Assembly (NCBI GenBank): GCA_025931335.1 | Contig: JAICNG010000022.1 | Coordinates: 1 to 47,378, forward strand | Origin: Gemmatimonadaceae bacterium | GTDB taxonomy: Bacteria; Gemmatimonadota; Gemmatimonadetes; Gemmatimonadales; Gemmatimonadaceae | Direction: 5' to 3' | Length of the DNA stretch: 47,378 nt | Part shown: piece by piece, positions 16,428 through 24,872 of the stretch | Layout: every line of letters begins with the position of its first letter | Position numbering within the stretch: the stretch's first letter is position 1 | The notes under the pieces: model-generated | What the model was told of the DNA's origin: nothing | The model's input: only the letters and a program-made list of their open reading frames with translations | Databases searched by the model: none | Made by a program: the position numbers and the translations under genes

Positions 16428-18401
16428 GTGCTCTCTCCGCCAAGAGATTCGGGCTGGCAGCCGGCTCGAATCGCCTCGAAAACCGATCCGAATCCCCTCC
16501 CCGTGTCCTCGCCCAATCAGCCCCTCAAGAGCGAGCCGCCGACTCTTCCGAAGTCGCGCCGCCCAACCCGCGAACGGGACGCGTTCGCCGTCCTTCGCCG
16601 GCGCGGCCCCGGTCGCCAGCGCCTCTTGCTGCTGGTTCTTGTCATTGCAGGCGCCGTCGGGATCAGCGGGTGGGTGATGGCGCGCCCGGACCAGGCGGTG
16701 CTGCCCGTGGTTCCCTACTCGGAGATCGCGTCGGCGTTGGCCGCCGGGGGAGTCGAGGAGCTCACCCTCGAGGATGGCGGAAACCGCATCATCGCCAAGC
16801 TCAAGGCGCCATATCGGGTCGCCGAGAGTCGTTCCCGGCTGGTGGTCACGTCGGTTCCAGCGAGTGCGCTTACGGTCGCTGACCTGGAGCGCTGGGCCGC
16901 GAATGGCGCGAAGGTCCGCATGGGGGACAAGTCGCGGACGCCGTCGGCCGAGACGGTGATTCAGGTCATCAGCCTGATGGCGCTGCTTTCGCTGGTGGCG
17001 TTCGTCGCTTTCCGGCAGCGCGGTGGCGGCTCGCGACGCTTCATTGCGACGCCGCCGTCTCGACAGCTGACGATGGCCGACGTCGGCGGTGTCGCGGAAG
17101 CGCAAGCCGACCTTCGCGATGTCATCGCGTACCTGCGCGATCCGGAGCGGTTCCGCGCCATGGGTGCCAAGTGCCCCAAGGGCGTTCTGCTGGTTGGCGC
17201 TCCCGGAACGGGCAAGACGCTGCTCGCGCGTGCGGTTGCCGGCGAAGCGGGCTGCCCCGTGATCATGGCCGCCGGCTCGGATTTCAACGAGGTGTACGTG
17301 GGCGTGGGATCACGGCGCGTCCGCCAGCTCGCGAAACTGGCCCGCGAGCAGGCACCGTGGATCGTGTTCATCGACGATTTCGACTCCCTCGGCGGCCGCC
17401 GGGGCCGGCCGAACCGCTCCGGCGAGGAGGAGGTCACGCTCAACCAGCTGCTCGTCGAGATGGACGGGATGCAGGGGAGCGACGGCATCGTCTGGATGGC
17501 GGCGACGAACCGCGAGGACATGCTCGACCCGGCCGTGCGCCGCCCGGGCCGGTTCGATCGGATCGTCGAGGTGCAGCTGCCCAGCGTGCACGATCGCCTC
17601 GAGATTCTGAGGATTCACGCCGCCAAGGCGCCCCTCGCCGCCGACGTCGGCCTGGAGCGCCTCGCGCAGCTCACCGTCGGCCATTCGGGCGCCGACCTGG
17701 CCAACCTGCTCAACGAGGCCGCGATCATCGCCGTGCAGGCGGATGCGGCGCTCATCACGGCCGACCACATCGAGCAGGCGCGCGACCGGATTCTCCTCGG
17801 GCGCGTTCGCGCCGGCGTCATCGTCACGACGGCGGAGCGCCGCCTCATCGCGCTGCACGAGGCGGGACACGCGGTCGTGGGGATGGTCGCGTGCCCGGAC
17901 GACAAGCTCCACAAGGTGACGATCGAGCCGCGGGGCCGCTCGCTGGGCGCCGCTCACTTCGCCCCCGAGGCGGATCGTCACCTGCACTCCCGCCGCTATC
18001 TCGAGGGCGTGATTGCCAAGGCGTTAGGCGGCCGCGCCGCCGAGTCGGTGTTTCTTGGCCCCGACGCGGTGACGTCGGGCGCCGGAAGCGACCTCGTGCA
18101 CGCGACGCACGTCGCGCGGCGGATGGTCGGCGAGTTCGGCATGAGCGACGAGGTCGGCCTCATCAGCGCCGATCCCAGCGCGCAAGGCGGCGCCCCGAGC
18201 GCCCAGCTTCAGGCGCAGATCGACACGGCCGTTCGCGCCCTGATCACCGCCCAGTCCGATCGCGCGGTCGCGATCGTGAAGGAGTACCGCGACGCGGTGG
18301 AGGCGATCGCTACGGCGCTGATCGCGAGAGACGTTATCTCGTCGGAAGAGGTGTACCGGATCGCGGCGGATCACGGCGTGGATAGAGCGGTGGCTGCCTA
18401 G
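16428..18401 (+). CDS. FtsH-family membrane AAA metalloprotease, variant Walker B
   Basis: A 657-residue protein with FtsH architecture: a cytosolic tail, TM1 (about 64-84), a short periplasmic domain, TM2 (about 177-195), an AAA domain and an M41 peptidase domain. Walker A is GAPGTGKT (257-264). Walker B reads VFIDDFD, so the usual catalytic Glu is Asp (D317). The pore loop is VYVG, and the SRH arginines are in VRRPGRFDR. The zinc site is HEAGH (477-481), with the third-ligand region SGAGSDL. It should unfold and degrade membrane and soluble proteins. The E-to-D change may slow ATP hydrolysis, marking a specialised paralogue. The GTG 16428 start is tentative. Confidence 0.88.
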   Translation: MLSPPRDSGWQPARIASKTDPNPLPVSSPNQPLKSEPPTLPKSRRPTRERDAFAVLRRRGPGRQRLLLLVLVIAGAVGISGWVMARPDQAVLPVVPYSEIASALAAGGVEELTLEDGGNRIIAKLKAPYRVAESRSRLVVTSVPASALTVADLERWAANGAKVRMGDKSRTPSAETVIQVISLMALLSLVAFVAFRQRGGGSRRFIATPPSRQLTMADVGGVAEAQADLRDVIAYLRDPERFRAMGAKCPKGVLLVGAPGTGKTLLARAVAGEAGCPVIMAAGSDFNEVYVGVGSRRVRQLAKLAREQAPWIVFIDDFDSLGGRRGRPNRSGEEEVTLNQLLVEMDGMQGSDGIVWMAATNREDMLDPAVRRPGRFDRIVEVQLPSVHDRLEILRIHAAKAPLAADVGLERLAQLTVGHSGADLANLLNEAAIIAVQADAALITADHIEQARDRILLGRVRAGVIVTTAERRLIALHEAGHAVVGMVACPDDKLHKVTIEPRGRSLGAAHFAPEADRHLHSRRYLEGVIAKALGGRAAESVFLGPDAVTSGAGSDLVHATHVARRMVGEFGMSDEVGLISADPSAQGGAPSAQLQAQIDTAVRALITAQSDRAVAIVKEYRDAVEAIATALIARDVISSEEVYRIAADHGVDRAVAA

Positions 18402-18410
18402 AGAAACAGC

Positions 18411-18560
18411 AGGGGCAACTTCCGAAGACGTCAGGGGTCAGACGTCAGGTATCAGTTGTCAGAAAAACACCGCGGGGCTCCGGAATCTCGGAGCCCCGCA
18501 TGCATTTCCTGACACCTGACATCTGACGTCTGACCCCTGACGTCTTCGGAAGTTGCCCCT
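18411..18560. repeat. Inverted repeat of 7-bp unit CTGACNN with nested terminator
   Basis: The arms are 18411-18462 and 18509-18560, each 52 bases, matching at about 49 of 52 positions after reverse complementing. The right arm contains five consecutive 7-bp units of form CTGACNN, and the outer end is AGGGGCAACTTCCGAAGACG. It sits in a convergent gap, from 9 bases after the protease stop to 2 bases before the aminotransferase stop. A GC-rich hairpin is nested at its centre (separate entry). Confidence 0.92.
18472..18499 (-). terminator. Rho-independent terminator nested in the 7-bp-unit inverted repeat
   Basis: GCGGGGCTCCG pairs with CGGAGCCCCGC across a six-base loop. Read on the minus strand it is followed by GGTGTTTTT, a usable T-tract, so it should end transcription from the aminotransferase-fold gene. 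On the plus strand the tail is ATGCATTTCC, a weaker terminator for the protease gene. Confidence 0.75.
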
Positions 18561-18562
18561 TA

Positions 18563-19840
18563 TCAGCTCACCCCAGATTTCAGCGCGGCGATCACTGCAT
18601 CTCCGAATACATCGACCTCTTCGGGAGACGTGTACACGTTCGGCGTGATGCGAAGCCCCTTGAACTCTTGATGGACGATCGGCGTGGTGATGATCCGGTA
18701 CTTGTCCCACAGGTGCGACACCATCTTCGGAACCTCGATCCCCTCGATGTGCAGCAGGCCGATGCCGCACGCCTGGCGCGGATCGTCGAGCGGCGTCAGC
18801 ACGCGACAGCGATCGGTCGCCGTCGTGAGGCGCTTCGCCCACCGGTCCCTCAGGTACCGGAGCCGAGCCGCCTTTCGCTCGCCACCAATCGCCCGATGGA
18901 ACGCGAGCGCGACGGCGATGGCGTTGTGGTTGGCGGCCGGGTGCGTGCCGATCTCTTCGTACTTGCGGACGTTCGCATCCATCGCCTTCGGCGCCGCCAT
19001 CAGCGGCCACAGCGACGAAATCTTTGCTCTGCGCACGTAGAGAAACCCCGTGCCGATGGGTGCGAGCAGCCATTTGTGCAGGCTCGTCCCGAACCAGTCG
19101 CACTCGAGCGAATCGCGCGTGAACGGGAAGTGCGCGAACGAGTGCGCGCCGTCGACCAGGACCTCGATGTTCTGCCCGCGCGCGACGCGCACGAGATCGC
19201 GCACCGGCATGATCTGGCCGCTGAGGTTCGTGATGTGCGGCACCTCGATCACGCGCGTGCGCGGCGTGATCGCGGCGCGGAACCGATCGACGACGTAGTC
19301 CATCGACCGTGGCGGCACGTCGAAGGTGATCGACTTGATGACGATCCCCTCGCGGCGGGCGCGCTGGTCCCACGTCGTGAGCATGCGCGGATAGTTCTGT
19401 GTCGTGACAATGACTTCGTCGCCGGACTTGAGATCGAGCCCGAGGATGAGCGTCTCCATCGATTCGGACGCGTTCCTCGTGATGGCGAGCTCTTCCGGGT
19501 CGCAGCCGAACTCGCGCGCGAGCTCGCGCCTCACTCCTTCGATGCGCGGCTCGAGCACGTCCCACATGTGGTGGACGGGCGCGACGTTGGAGAAGCGAAG
19601 ATCGCGGACCATCGCGTCGAGCACGTGCGTCGGCGATGGCGATACGCCGCCGTTGTTCAGATTGATGAGCGACCGATCGAGATCGAACGCGCGCTGCACC
19701 TCGCGCCAGTAGTCCTCGTCGTCCCGTGCTCCTCCACCGGGCCCGGCAAGCTCACTCGCGCGAAGCAGGGCGTCACCCCGAAAGCTGGGCGCGATGGCTG
19801 TCGCGGCGAGTGCGGCGACGAATGCGCGGCGGGAGGGCAT
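18563..19840 (-). CDS. Tat-exported class V aminotransferase-fold protein (isopenicillin N epimerase-like)
   Basis: This 425-residue protein begins MPSRRAFVAALAATAIAP, a twin-arginine signal (SRRAF), so it is probably folded and cofactor-loaded before export. The fold-type I PLP enzyme follows: LITRNASES-type substrate region, PLP aspartate in VDGAHSFAHFP and Schiff-base lysine in SLHKWLLAPIG. The family includes cysteine desulfurases and isopenicillin N epimerase-like enzymes; the reaction here is unknown. The start is ATG 19840; an upstream in-frame extension merely translates the repeat array as LEVLQVL. No Shine-Dalgarno is visible, because the repeat arm begins six bases upstream. Confidence 0.82.
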   Translation of the reverse strand: MPSRRAFVAALAATAIAPSFRGDALLRASELAGPGGGARDDEDYWREVQRAFDLDRSLINLNNGGVSPSPTHVLDAMVRDLRFSNVAPVHHMWDVLEPRIEGVRRELAREFGCDPEELAITRNASESMETLILGLDLKSGDEVIVTTQNYPRMLTTWDQRARREGIVIKSITFDVPPRSMDYVVDRFRAAITPRTRVIEVPHITNLSGQIMPVRDLVRVARGQNIEVLVDGAHSFAHFPFTRDSLECDWFGTSLHKWLLAPIGTGFLYVRRAKISSLWPLMAAPKAMDANVRKYEEIGTHPAANHNAIAVALAFHRAIGGERKAARLRYLRDRWAKRLTTATDRCRVLTPLDDPRQACGIGLLHIEGIEVPKMVSHLWDKYRIITTPIVHQEFKGLRITPNVYTSPEEVDVFGDAVIAALKSGVS

Positions 19841-19846
19841 GTGACT

Positions 19847-19931
19847 AAGGTGCTCAAGGTGCTCGAGGTGCTCAAGGTGGTCGAGGGGGCCCTTGAGCAC
19901 CTGGAGCACCTCGAGCACCTGGAGCACCTGG
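19847..19931. repeat. Inverted array of 9-bp unit (GAGGTGCTC type) between divergent starts
   Basis: The left arm, 19847-19888, has units AAGGTGCTC/GAGGTGCTC. The right arm, 19890-19931, has units GAGCACCTG/GAGCACCTC. The centre is nearly absent (GGGGGCCC). Unlike the two related arrays it lies between the starts of divergent genes, six bases from the ATG of one and 30 from the other. It must therefore sit in the promoter or 5' untranslated region of the aminotransferase-fold gene, where a hairpin would abut the start codon. Confidence 0.9.
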
Positions 19932-19961
19932 ACGGTACCATCCCTGCATTACCGCCAAGCC

Positions 19962-20369
19962 ATGACGAAAAAGTCCCGGTTCGTGCTCATCGACGGGTCC
20001 AACGTCGCCCACTCGACTGAAGGCGGCACGGCCCGGCTCGACAACCTGCTCCTCATGCGAGACAAGCTCGCCGCGAAGGGGCTCGAGCCGATCATCGTCG
20101 TCGACGCGGCGCTCCGCCATCAGATCGACGACGCGGCGGCGTACGAGAAGATGGTCGACGACGGCGAGCTGAAGCAGGCGCCCGCCGGAACAGACGCCGA
20201 CTACTTCATCCTGTCCTTCGCCCGCGAGCTCGGCGCCCGCGTCGTCAGCAACGATCGCTTTCGCGATCGAATGCCCGAGTTCAAGGACCTGAGCCGGCGC
20301 TTCATCCGGTACATGATCGTCGAGGGGGAAGTCGTCTTCGAGCAGCGCAACGGCCGGCGAAGCCGTTAG
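19962..20369 (+). CDS. NYN/PIN-like ribonuclease domain protein (Zc3h12a type)
   Basis: A 135-residue single-domain protein. The first strand carries LIDGSNVAH, the hallmark DGxN of NYN/Zc3h12a-type RNases. It is followed by IVVDAALR, GTDADYFILSFA and VVSNDRFRD, giving the four acidic metal-binding positions of the PIN fold. It probably cleaves RNA in the cytosol; the target is unknown. ATG 19962 follows the repeat array by 30 bases with no obvious Shine-Dalgarno. There is no antitoxin-sized partner, so a toxin-antitoxin role is not supported. Confidence 0.8.
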   Translation: MTKKSRFVLIDGSNVAHSTEGGTARLDNLLLMRDKLAAKGLEPIIVVDAALRHQIDDAAAYEKMVDDGELKQAPAGTDADYFILSFARELGARVVSNDRFRDRMPEFKDLSRRFIRYMIVEGEVVFEQRNGRRSR

Positions 20370-20416
20370 CGCCCTGGCACCCTTCGCACCCTTCGCCCCC
20401 TTAGCGCCCTTAGGCC
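20370..20416. repeat. Single-arm tandem array of 9-bp unit (GCACCCTTC)
   Basis: Units GCACCCTTC, GCACCCTTC, GCCCCCTTA, GCGCCCTTA and a truncated copy fill the entire gap between the stop codons of two convergent genes. There is no complementary arm, so this may be a half-element or a stage before formation of an inverted pair. It resembles the other arrays in unit length and position but not in sequence. Confidence 0.7.
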
Positions 20417-21739
20417 CTATTCAGCTATCCATCCCTCACGCTTGGAGTCGGTCGCGACGAGGAGCCAGCGTCCGTAGCGACCGAGGACGGTGAGGCGCGC
20501 CGGAGCACCGAGGCTGTCGATGACGACCGCGGCCGGCATGGGGCGCTCGCGGATGACCGCTCCGCGATCTCGCGACACGACCGTCACCGGTGCGCCAATG
20601 CGCTGCACCGCGCTCGCGGTCACGAACCCCGCCTCTCCCCCGGGAAGCCTGATGCGAAGCCAGCCACCGGCCGCGCCGAGCACCGTCCCCACGGCGGTCC
20701 TGGGCATCGCGCGTGTCGAATCACCGTTGGCGCGCGGCGACGCCCGCAACACGACCTGTGCGCGCGCGATTCTCACCCGTGCGCCGAACAACGACGTATC
20801 GGCCGTGATCTCGGCGGGCGCGCCGCGACGGGTGTCGATGAAGGGGAGCGGATCCACCGGCCCCTGCCCTCGCCGATAGATGCCGAAGTGCAGGTGCGGC
20901 GGCGTTCCCCGCGCGTTCCCGGTGTTGCCGACGAGGCCGAGCGTGTCCCCGACCTGAACGATCTCTCCGGCGTACACGAGCTGCCGGTCGAGGTGCGCGT
21001 AGTAGAGCGATTGCTCGCGACGCGGGTCGAGCAGCCATACGACTTTTCCCCCGAGCTCCGTCTCTCCCACGCGCCTCACGACGCCTGGCGCAGCGGCGAC
21101 CACCGCGGTCCCTCGCGGCGCGAACAGATCGACACCGTGGTGTGAGCGCCGTCCCGCATCGCGCGGTGCGCCGAACAGGCTGCGCGCGATGCGCGCGTCA
21201 CGCCCCGACACGGGAAACGCGAGCGTGGGGCCGGTGGTGATCGTGACGACGATGCGGCCGCCGCGAAGCAGCTCGGGTTGCGCTCGAACGACGTACTCGC
21301 CGTCACGCCGAATCTCGACGTCGATCGAGGTCCCGCGCTCCGGCGCGCTGGCGACGCGCTCGTAAGTCTCCGTCGAATCCCGCGGCACCGAGAACAGATC
21401 CACGAACAGGCGACCGAGTGGATCCATCGCGACGTCGGCGGAGATGATGAGGCGGTCCCCGCGGCGGAGGGGAAGCCTCCATGCGACGGCGCGAGTCTCC
21501 GACGCGGGCAGATGGATGGCTTCCCGGTGGGGGGCGGACACCGGTGTGGCCGTGCCCAGGGCGGCGTCGCCGACGGCGATCCAGTCGCGGCCGACCGCGG
21601 TTCGATGCAGGTCGGCCTTCTCGAGGGCCTCCACGTACTCGTCGCGCGGCGAGCGGAAGCCGCGATCGCCTAACGACCTGGCGCGATCGCACGCGGCAAG
21701 GACCGCCAGCCCGGCCAACAGCAACCAGCGGCCACGCAT
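20417..21739 (-). CDS. M23 metallopeptidase lipoprotein with C-terminal SH3-like region
   Basis: A 440-residue envelope protein whose start is a lipoprotein signal, MRGRWLLLAGLAVLAACDR, with lipobox LAAC (C17). The LytM/M23 domain is complete: HHGVDLFAPRGTAVVA supplies HxxxD and PPHLHFGIYR supplies HxH. The region between (VVWLLDPRREQSLYYAHLD) fits. The tail has two SH3b-like segments, VVLRASPRANGDSTR and GAVIRERPMPAA, likely binding cell wall. It should cut peptidoglycan cross-bridges or activate amidases. ATG 21739 is preferred; ATG 21772 would add 11 residues. Neither has a good Shine-Dalgarno. Confidence 0.87.
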   Translation of the reverse strand: MRGRWLLLAGLAVLAACDRARSLGDRGFRSPRDEYVEALEKADLHRTAVGRDWIAVGDAALGTATPVSAPHREAIHLPASETRAVAWRLPLRRGDRLIISADVAMDPLGRLFVDLFSVPRDSTETYERVASAPERGTSIDVEIRRDGEYVVRAQPELLRGGRIVVTITTGPTLAFPVSGRDARIARSLFGAPRDAGRRSHHGVDLFAPRGTAVVAAAPGVVRRVGETELGGKVVWLLDPRREQSLYYAHLDRQLVYAGEIVQVGDTLGLVGNTGNARGTPPHLHFGIYRRGQGPVDPLPFIDTRRGAPAEITADTSLFGARVRIARAQVVLRASPRANGDSTRAMPRTAVGTVLGAAGGWLRIRLPGGEAGFVTASAVQRIGAPVTVVSRDRGAVIRERPMPAAVVIDSLGAPARLTVLGRYGRWLLVATDSKREGWIAE

Positions 21740-21818
21740 CGTCGATGGGGAGAGGTGAGACGAGGGCGACATGCGCTTATGTACGCCCGTGACCCGCCTG
21801 CTGTTTCCTACGCGACGC

Positions 21819-23015
21819 TCAGAGGCGCGTCGAGAAGGGCAGGTCGAGCTGGAAGTGGAAGCGGGTTCCCTCGCCCGGGGCCGTCTCCACCTGCATCTCG
21901 CCTCCCATGCGGTTGACGAGCTTTCGGCAGATGGACAAACCGAGGCCGGCACTCGAGAAGGTGAACTGCCCCGGCTTCACACGACGACGGAACGCGTCGA
22001 ACAGCGTCGGGAGCACTTCGGCCGGAATGCCCCGGCCGGTGTCCTTCACCGAGAACTCCAGTCGCGTCTTCGCGACCGGCCGGCACGTTACCTCGACGTG
22101 CCCCTCGGCGGTGAACTTCAGGGCGTTCGTCGTGAGGTTGAGCAACACGCGATTCAGCGCCACCGGATGACCGATGCGCAGGTCGGTATCTGGAGGAGTG
22201 ATCCGGACGGTGAGTCCCTTCTCCTCGGCGATCGGGAGCACGATGTCCCGCACCGACTGCATCGTCTCCGACACCGAGAACGGCGTCGGATGCATGTCCA
22301 TGAGCCGCTCGCCGCCGCGCACCAGCTCGATGACATCGCTCGCCAGCGTGCTCAGCCCGAACGCCGCGCTGTAGACCAGGCCGAGCTGCCGCTCCTGAAT
22401 CGGATTGATCGAGCCACTCTGGCCGTTTCGCAACGTCTCGGCGAGGAACAGGATCGAGGCCAGCGGCGAGCGGAGGTCATGCGCCACCTCGACGACCATC
22501 TCGAGGCCGTCCGCTCCACTCAGCTTGCTCGCGAAACGCTGCGCGGCGTCGAGATCGAACGCCGTCTGCACGCGCTCCATGGCGGCGAGCACGCGAACGA
22601 GGATCGTGGAATCGGGCGAGTCGACGTCCTCCAGCTCGGCGAGAAACGCGCTGCGCATGCTCTCGAGCATACGCCGGCCGGGAATCGGCGGCGCGATGTT
22701 GGTGAGGTCCGGCTCGTCGCCCCCGTACGCCTGGCGGACCGCCTTGCACAGGCACGCGAGGCGCACACGCACCTCCTCGGGACTCGAGCCGTCCTGCCCC
22801 GAATCCCACGACGCGCGCACGCGGCGCGTCGCGCGCTCCAGAGCGCCCGCGATGTCCCCGGTGATCCCCTCGGCGGACAGCTCGGACAGCTCGCCCGAGA
22901 TCCGCGGTGGAGCGTACTCCGTCAGATGCGAGTCTCCACTTTCGCGTGTCGTGCTTTGACCGGCGCTGCGTCGCCGGTAGTTGGATCCATCCGCCGGGGA
23001 CGATCTCACGTTCAC
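21819..23015 (-). CDS. Cytosolic sensor histidine kinase
   Basis: A 398-residue kinase with no membrane segment. The phosphoacceptor H179 is in VAHDLRSPLAS. The N-box NRVLLNLTTNALKF, G1 DTGRGIP, F-box FDAFRR and G2 GLGLSI are intact. Its N-terminal 170 residues are helical and match no sensor domain I know, so it may read a soluble signal or a partner protein. GTG 23015 overlaps the stop of the upstream response regulator as GTGA, showing translational coupling and a dedicated pair. The pair faces away from the Wzc gene, suggesting control of the polysaccharide locus. Confidence 0.9.
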   Translation of the reverse strand: MNVRSSPADGSNYRRRSAGQSTTRESGDSHLTEYAPPRISGELSELSAEGITGDIAGALERATRRVRASWDSGQDGSSPEEVRVRLACLCKAVRQAYGGDEPDLTNIAPPIPGRRMLESMRSAFLAELEDVDSPDSTILVRVLAAMERVQTAFDLDAAQRFASKLSGADGLEMVVEVAHDLRSPLASILFLAETLRNGQSGSINPIQERQLGLVYSAAFGLSTLASDVIELVRGGERLMDMHPTPFSVSETMQSVRDIVLPIAEEKGLTVRITPPDTDLRIGHPVALNRVLLNLTTNALKFTAEGHVEVTCRPVAKTRLEFSVKDTGRGIPAEVLPTLFDAFRRRVKPGQFTFSSAGLGLSICRKLVNRMGGEMQVETAPGEGTRFHFQLDLPFSTRL

Positions 23016-24532
23016 TCGCCGAATCCGGTCAGCTCGCTTCTCTGAAAGTTGTGCTTCTCCATCAAGCGATATAGGGTCGTGCGGTCGATGCTCGCAAGAC
23101 GCGCGGCCTTGGACATGTTTCCGCCCGCCCGCGACACGAGGCGCGACAGGTACTCCTTCTCGAAATGCGCGACCAGACGGTCCTTCGCCGGGTGATACGC
23201 GTCGTCCAGGATGCCGGAGGGAATCGCCCCATCCACCGGCGCCTCGAGCGGCGTCTCGTCGTACATGGGAATGTCGTCCGGCTGGATCGGCTGATTCGGC
23301 TCGGCCAGCACGGCCACATGCTCGATGACGTTCTGCAGCTCTCGGACGTTGCCGCGCCACGGCTTGGAGCGGAGGAAGTCGATCGCCGATTCCGTGAGCT
23401 TCGGTGCCGGCTCGCCCGTCTGCCGGTGCCGCTCCCAATAGTAAGCCAGAAAGTGGTTGGCGAGTAGAGGAATGTCTTCCAGCCGCTTCCGCAGCGGCGG
23501 AAGCTGAATGGGCACCACGCGCAGCCGGTAGAACAAGTCCTCACGAAGGAGGCTCTGCTTCACCGCCTCCTGCGGGTCGCGATTGGTGGCCGAGATGAAG
23601 CGCACGTCCACGACGGCGTCCTGATTCTCGCTGCCCACGCGGCGCACCACACCATCCTGGATCACGCGGAGGAGCTTCGCCTGGAGGGGCTGCGACATCT
23701 CCGTCAGCTCGTCGAGGAAGAACGTTCCCCCGTTCGCCACCTCGAGGAGGCCGGGCTTGTCGCGATCGGCGCCGGTGAAGGCGCCCTTCTTGTGGCCGAA
23801 CATCTCCGACTCGAGCAGCGGCTCGGGAAGCGCCGCGCAGTTCACTGGCACCAGCTTGCGGCTGGCGCGGCGACTGTGTCGATGAATGAACTGGGCGATG
23901 ACCTCCTTCCCCGTCCCGCTCTCGCCGGTGATCATCACCGACGCGTCGGTCGGGGCCACCTTGCGGGCCAGCTCGACCGCCTTGCGGAATGCCGGAGAGA
24001 CTCCGAGCAGCGCGATCTTGTCGCTGTTGCCGTTCTGCTTCAGGAGCTGGAACCGGAGGTCGCGGGTCTCCCGCGCGACCATCACCGCATGCGACGCTCG
24101 GCCGATGAGGACCTGGAGGTGCGTGGCGGAGAAGGGCTTCGGGAGGTAGTCCCACGCGCCGGCGCGGAGCGCTTCGATGCTCGTCGTGACGCTCGGGTTA
24201 CCGGTCATCACCACGACGATGGTGTCCTTGTGCGCGCCGAGGGCGGCTTTGAGGACGTCCATGCCGGAGACGGGAGTCATGTAGAGATCCACGAGGACGA
24301 GGTCGTACTTGCGGCGACGGACCATCTCGATGGCCTCGTCACCACGTCCAGTGAAGCTCACGTTGTACCCGTCGATCTGGAGGACGCTGGCGCACCCTTC
24401 GCGGAGGGTGCGGTCGTCGTCGACGACCAGAATCGAGATCGATGACTTGACCTCAGGTGGGATGGACAGCGGATCGCGTTGGGCGTCGCTGGCCGGCGTG
24501 AAATCCTGCTGCTCGGCGACCGGGGTCGTCAT
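23012..24532 (-). CDS. NtrC-family sigma-54-dependent response regulator
   Basis: 506 residues in three domains. The receiver (about 30-150) has the acidic pocket VVDDDR, phosphoacceptor D82, the MTG Thr and PKPF Lys. The AAA+ domain has Walker A GESGTGKE (203-210) and the sigma-54-contacting loop GAFTGA (250-255). A Fis-type helix-turn-helix near the C-terminus ends SKAARLASIDRTTLYRLMEK. It should activate RNA polymerase-sigma-54 when phosphorylated by the coupled kinase. ATG 24532 is preferred over 24544 because GGGAG lies five bases upstream. A candidate -24/-12 promoter lies in the adjacent divergent gap. Confidence 0.93.
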   Translation of the reverse strand: MTTPVAEQQDFTPASDAQRDPLSIPPEVKSSISILVVDDDRTLREGCASVLQIDGYNVSFTGRGDEAIEMVRRRKYDLVLVDLYMTPVSGMDVLKAALGAHKDTIVVVMTGNPSVTTSIEALRAGAWDYLPKPFSATHLQVLIGRASHAVMVARETRDLRFQLLKQNGNSDKIALLGVSPAFRKAVELARKVAPTDASVMITGESGTGKEVIAQFIHRHSRRASRKLVPVNCAALPEPLLESEMFGHKKGAFTGADRDKPGLLEVANGGTFFLDELTEMSQPLQAKLLRVIQDGVVRRVGSENQDAVVDVRFISATNRDPQEAVKQSLLREDLFYRLRVVPIQLPPLRKRLEDIPLLANHFLAYYWERHRQTGEPAPKLTESAIDFLRSKPWRGNVRELQNVIEHVAVLAEPNQPIQPDDIPMYDETPLEAPVDGAIPSGILDDAYHPAKDRLVAHFEKEYLSRLVSRAGGNMSKAARLASIDRTTLYRLMEKHNFQRSELTGFGE

Positions 24533-24779
24533 CGAAGCTCCCATGAAGAGACGAGAGGACTGAAGAAAACGGGGGAGTGGCGAGCAGTAGGCGACCGCAA
24601 GGGTCTGGCCCGCGACCGTGGGGTGGGCTCCAATATTAACCCGCTGTGGCGCGTGTCAAGCCCGATCGTAGACCGGAAGCCACACCAATTTGCAACCGAC
24701 GCGCAACAGTTTTGTCGCGTAAGTACAACAGCTATCATCACAAAGCCAGTGTTTGAGCCTGCGTGGGGCGGCATGGCCA

Positions 24780-24795
24780 TGGGCTCAGAATTGCT
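24780..24795 (+). promoter_or_regulatory. Candidate sigma-54 (-24/-12) promoter of the Wzc gene
   Basis: TGG at 24780-24782, ten bases, then GC within TTGCT at 24791-24795 give the required GG-N10-GC spacing and a good -12 element; the -24 part matches less well beyond TGG. It is 78 bases upstream of the Wzc start and in the gap shared with the sigma-54 activator gene. The gap 24533-24872 contains no gene that I can support. An AT-richer stretch, 24636-24760, could hold activator sites. Confidence 0.45.
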
Positions 24796-24872
24796 TTGCA
24801 GGCGGCGTCTGTCCAGCAGTGTTGCTCGCGTGAGGCACCCACGCGGGGCCCCGAGGCTATCGCCGCCACGAC

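Noticed and set aside
19841..19927. N-terminal extension of the aminotransferase-fold protein (LEVLQVL... and HLEHLEHL)
   Set aside because: It is only translation of the 9-bp repeat array. The Tat signal starts cleanly at ATG 19840.
13596..19931. CRISPR-like impression from repeated short units
   Set aside because: Units are 9 bp, contiguous without unique spacers, arranged as inverted arms, and there are no cas genes.
19962..20369. Toxin of a toxin-antitoxin pair
   Set aside because: The NYN/PIN-like fold is present, but no small partner gene lies next to it and the fold is shared by housekeeping RNases.
24545..24872. A short gene in the Wzc upstream gap
   Set aside because: The open frames lack codon bias, a ribosome site and any domain. 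The gap is better explained as promoter DNA.
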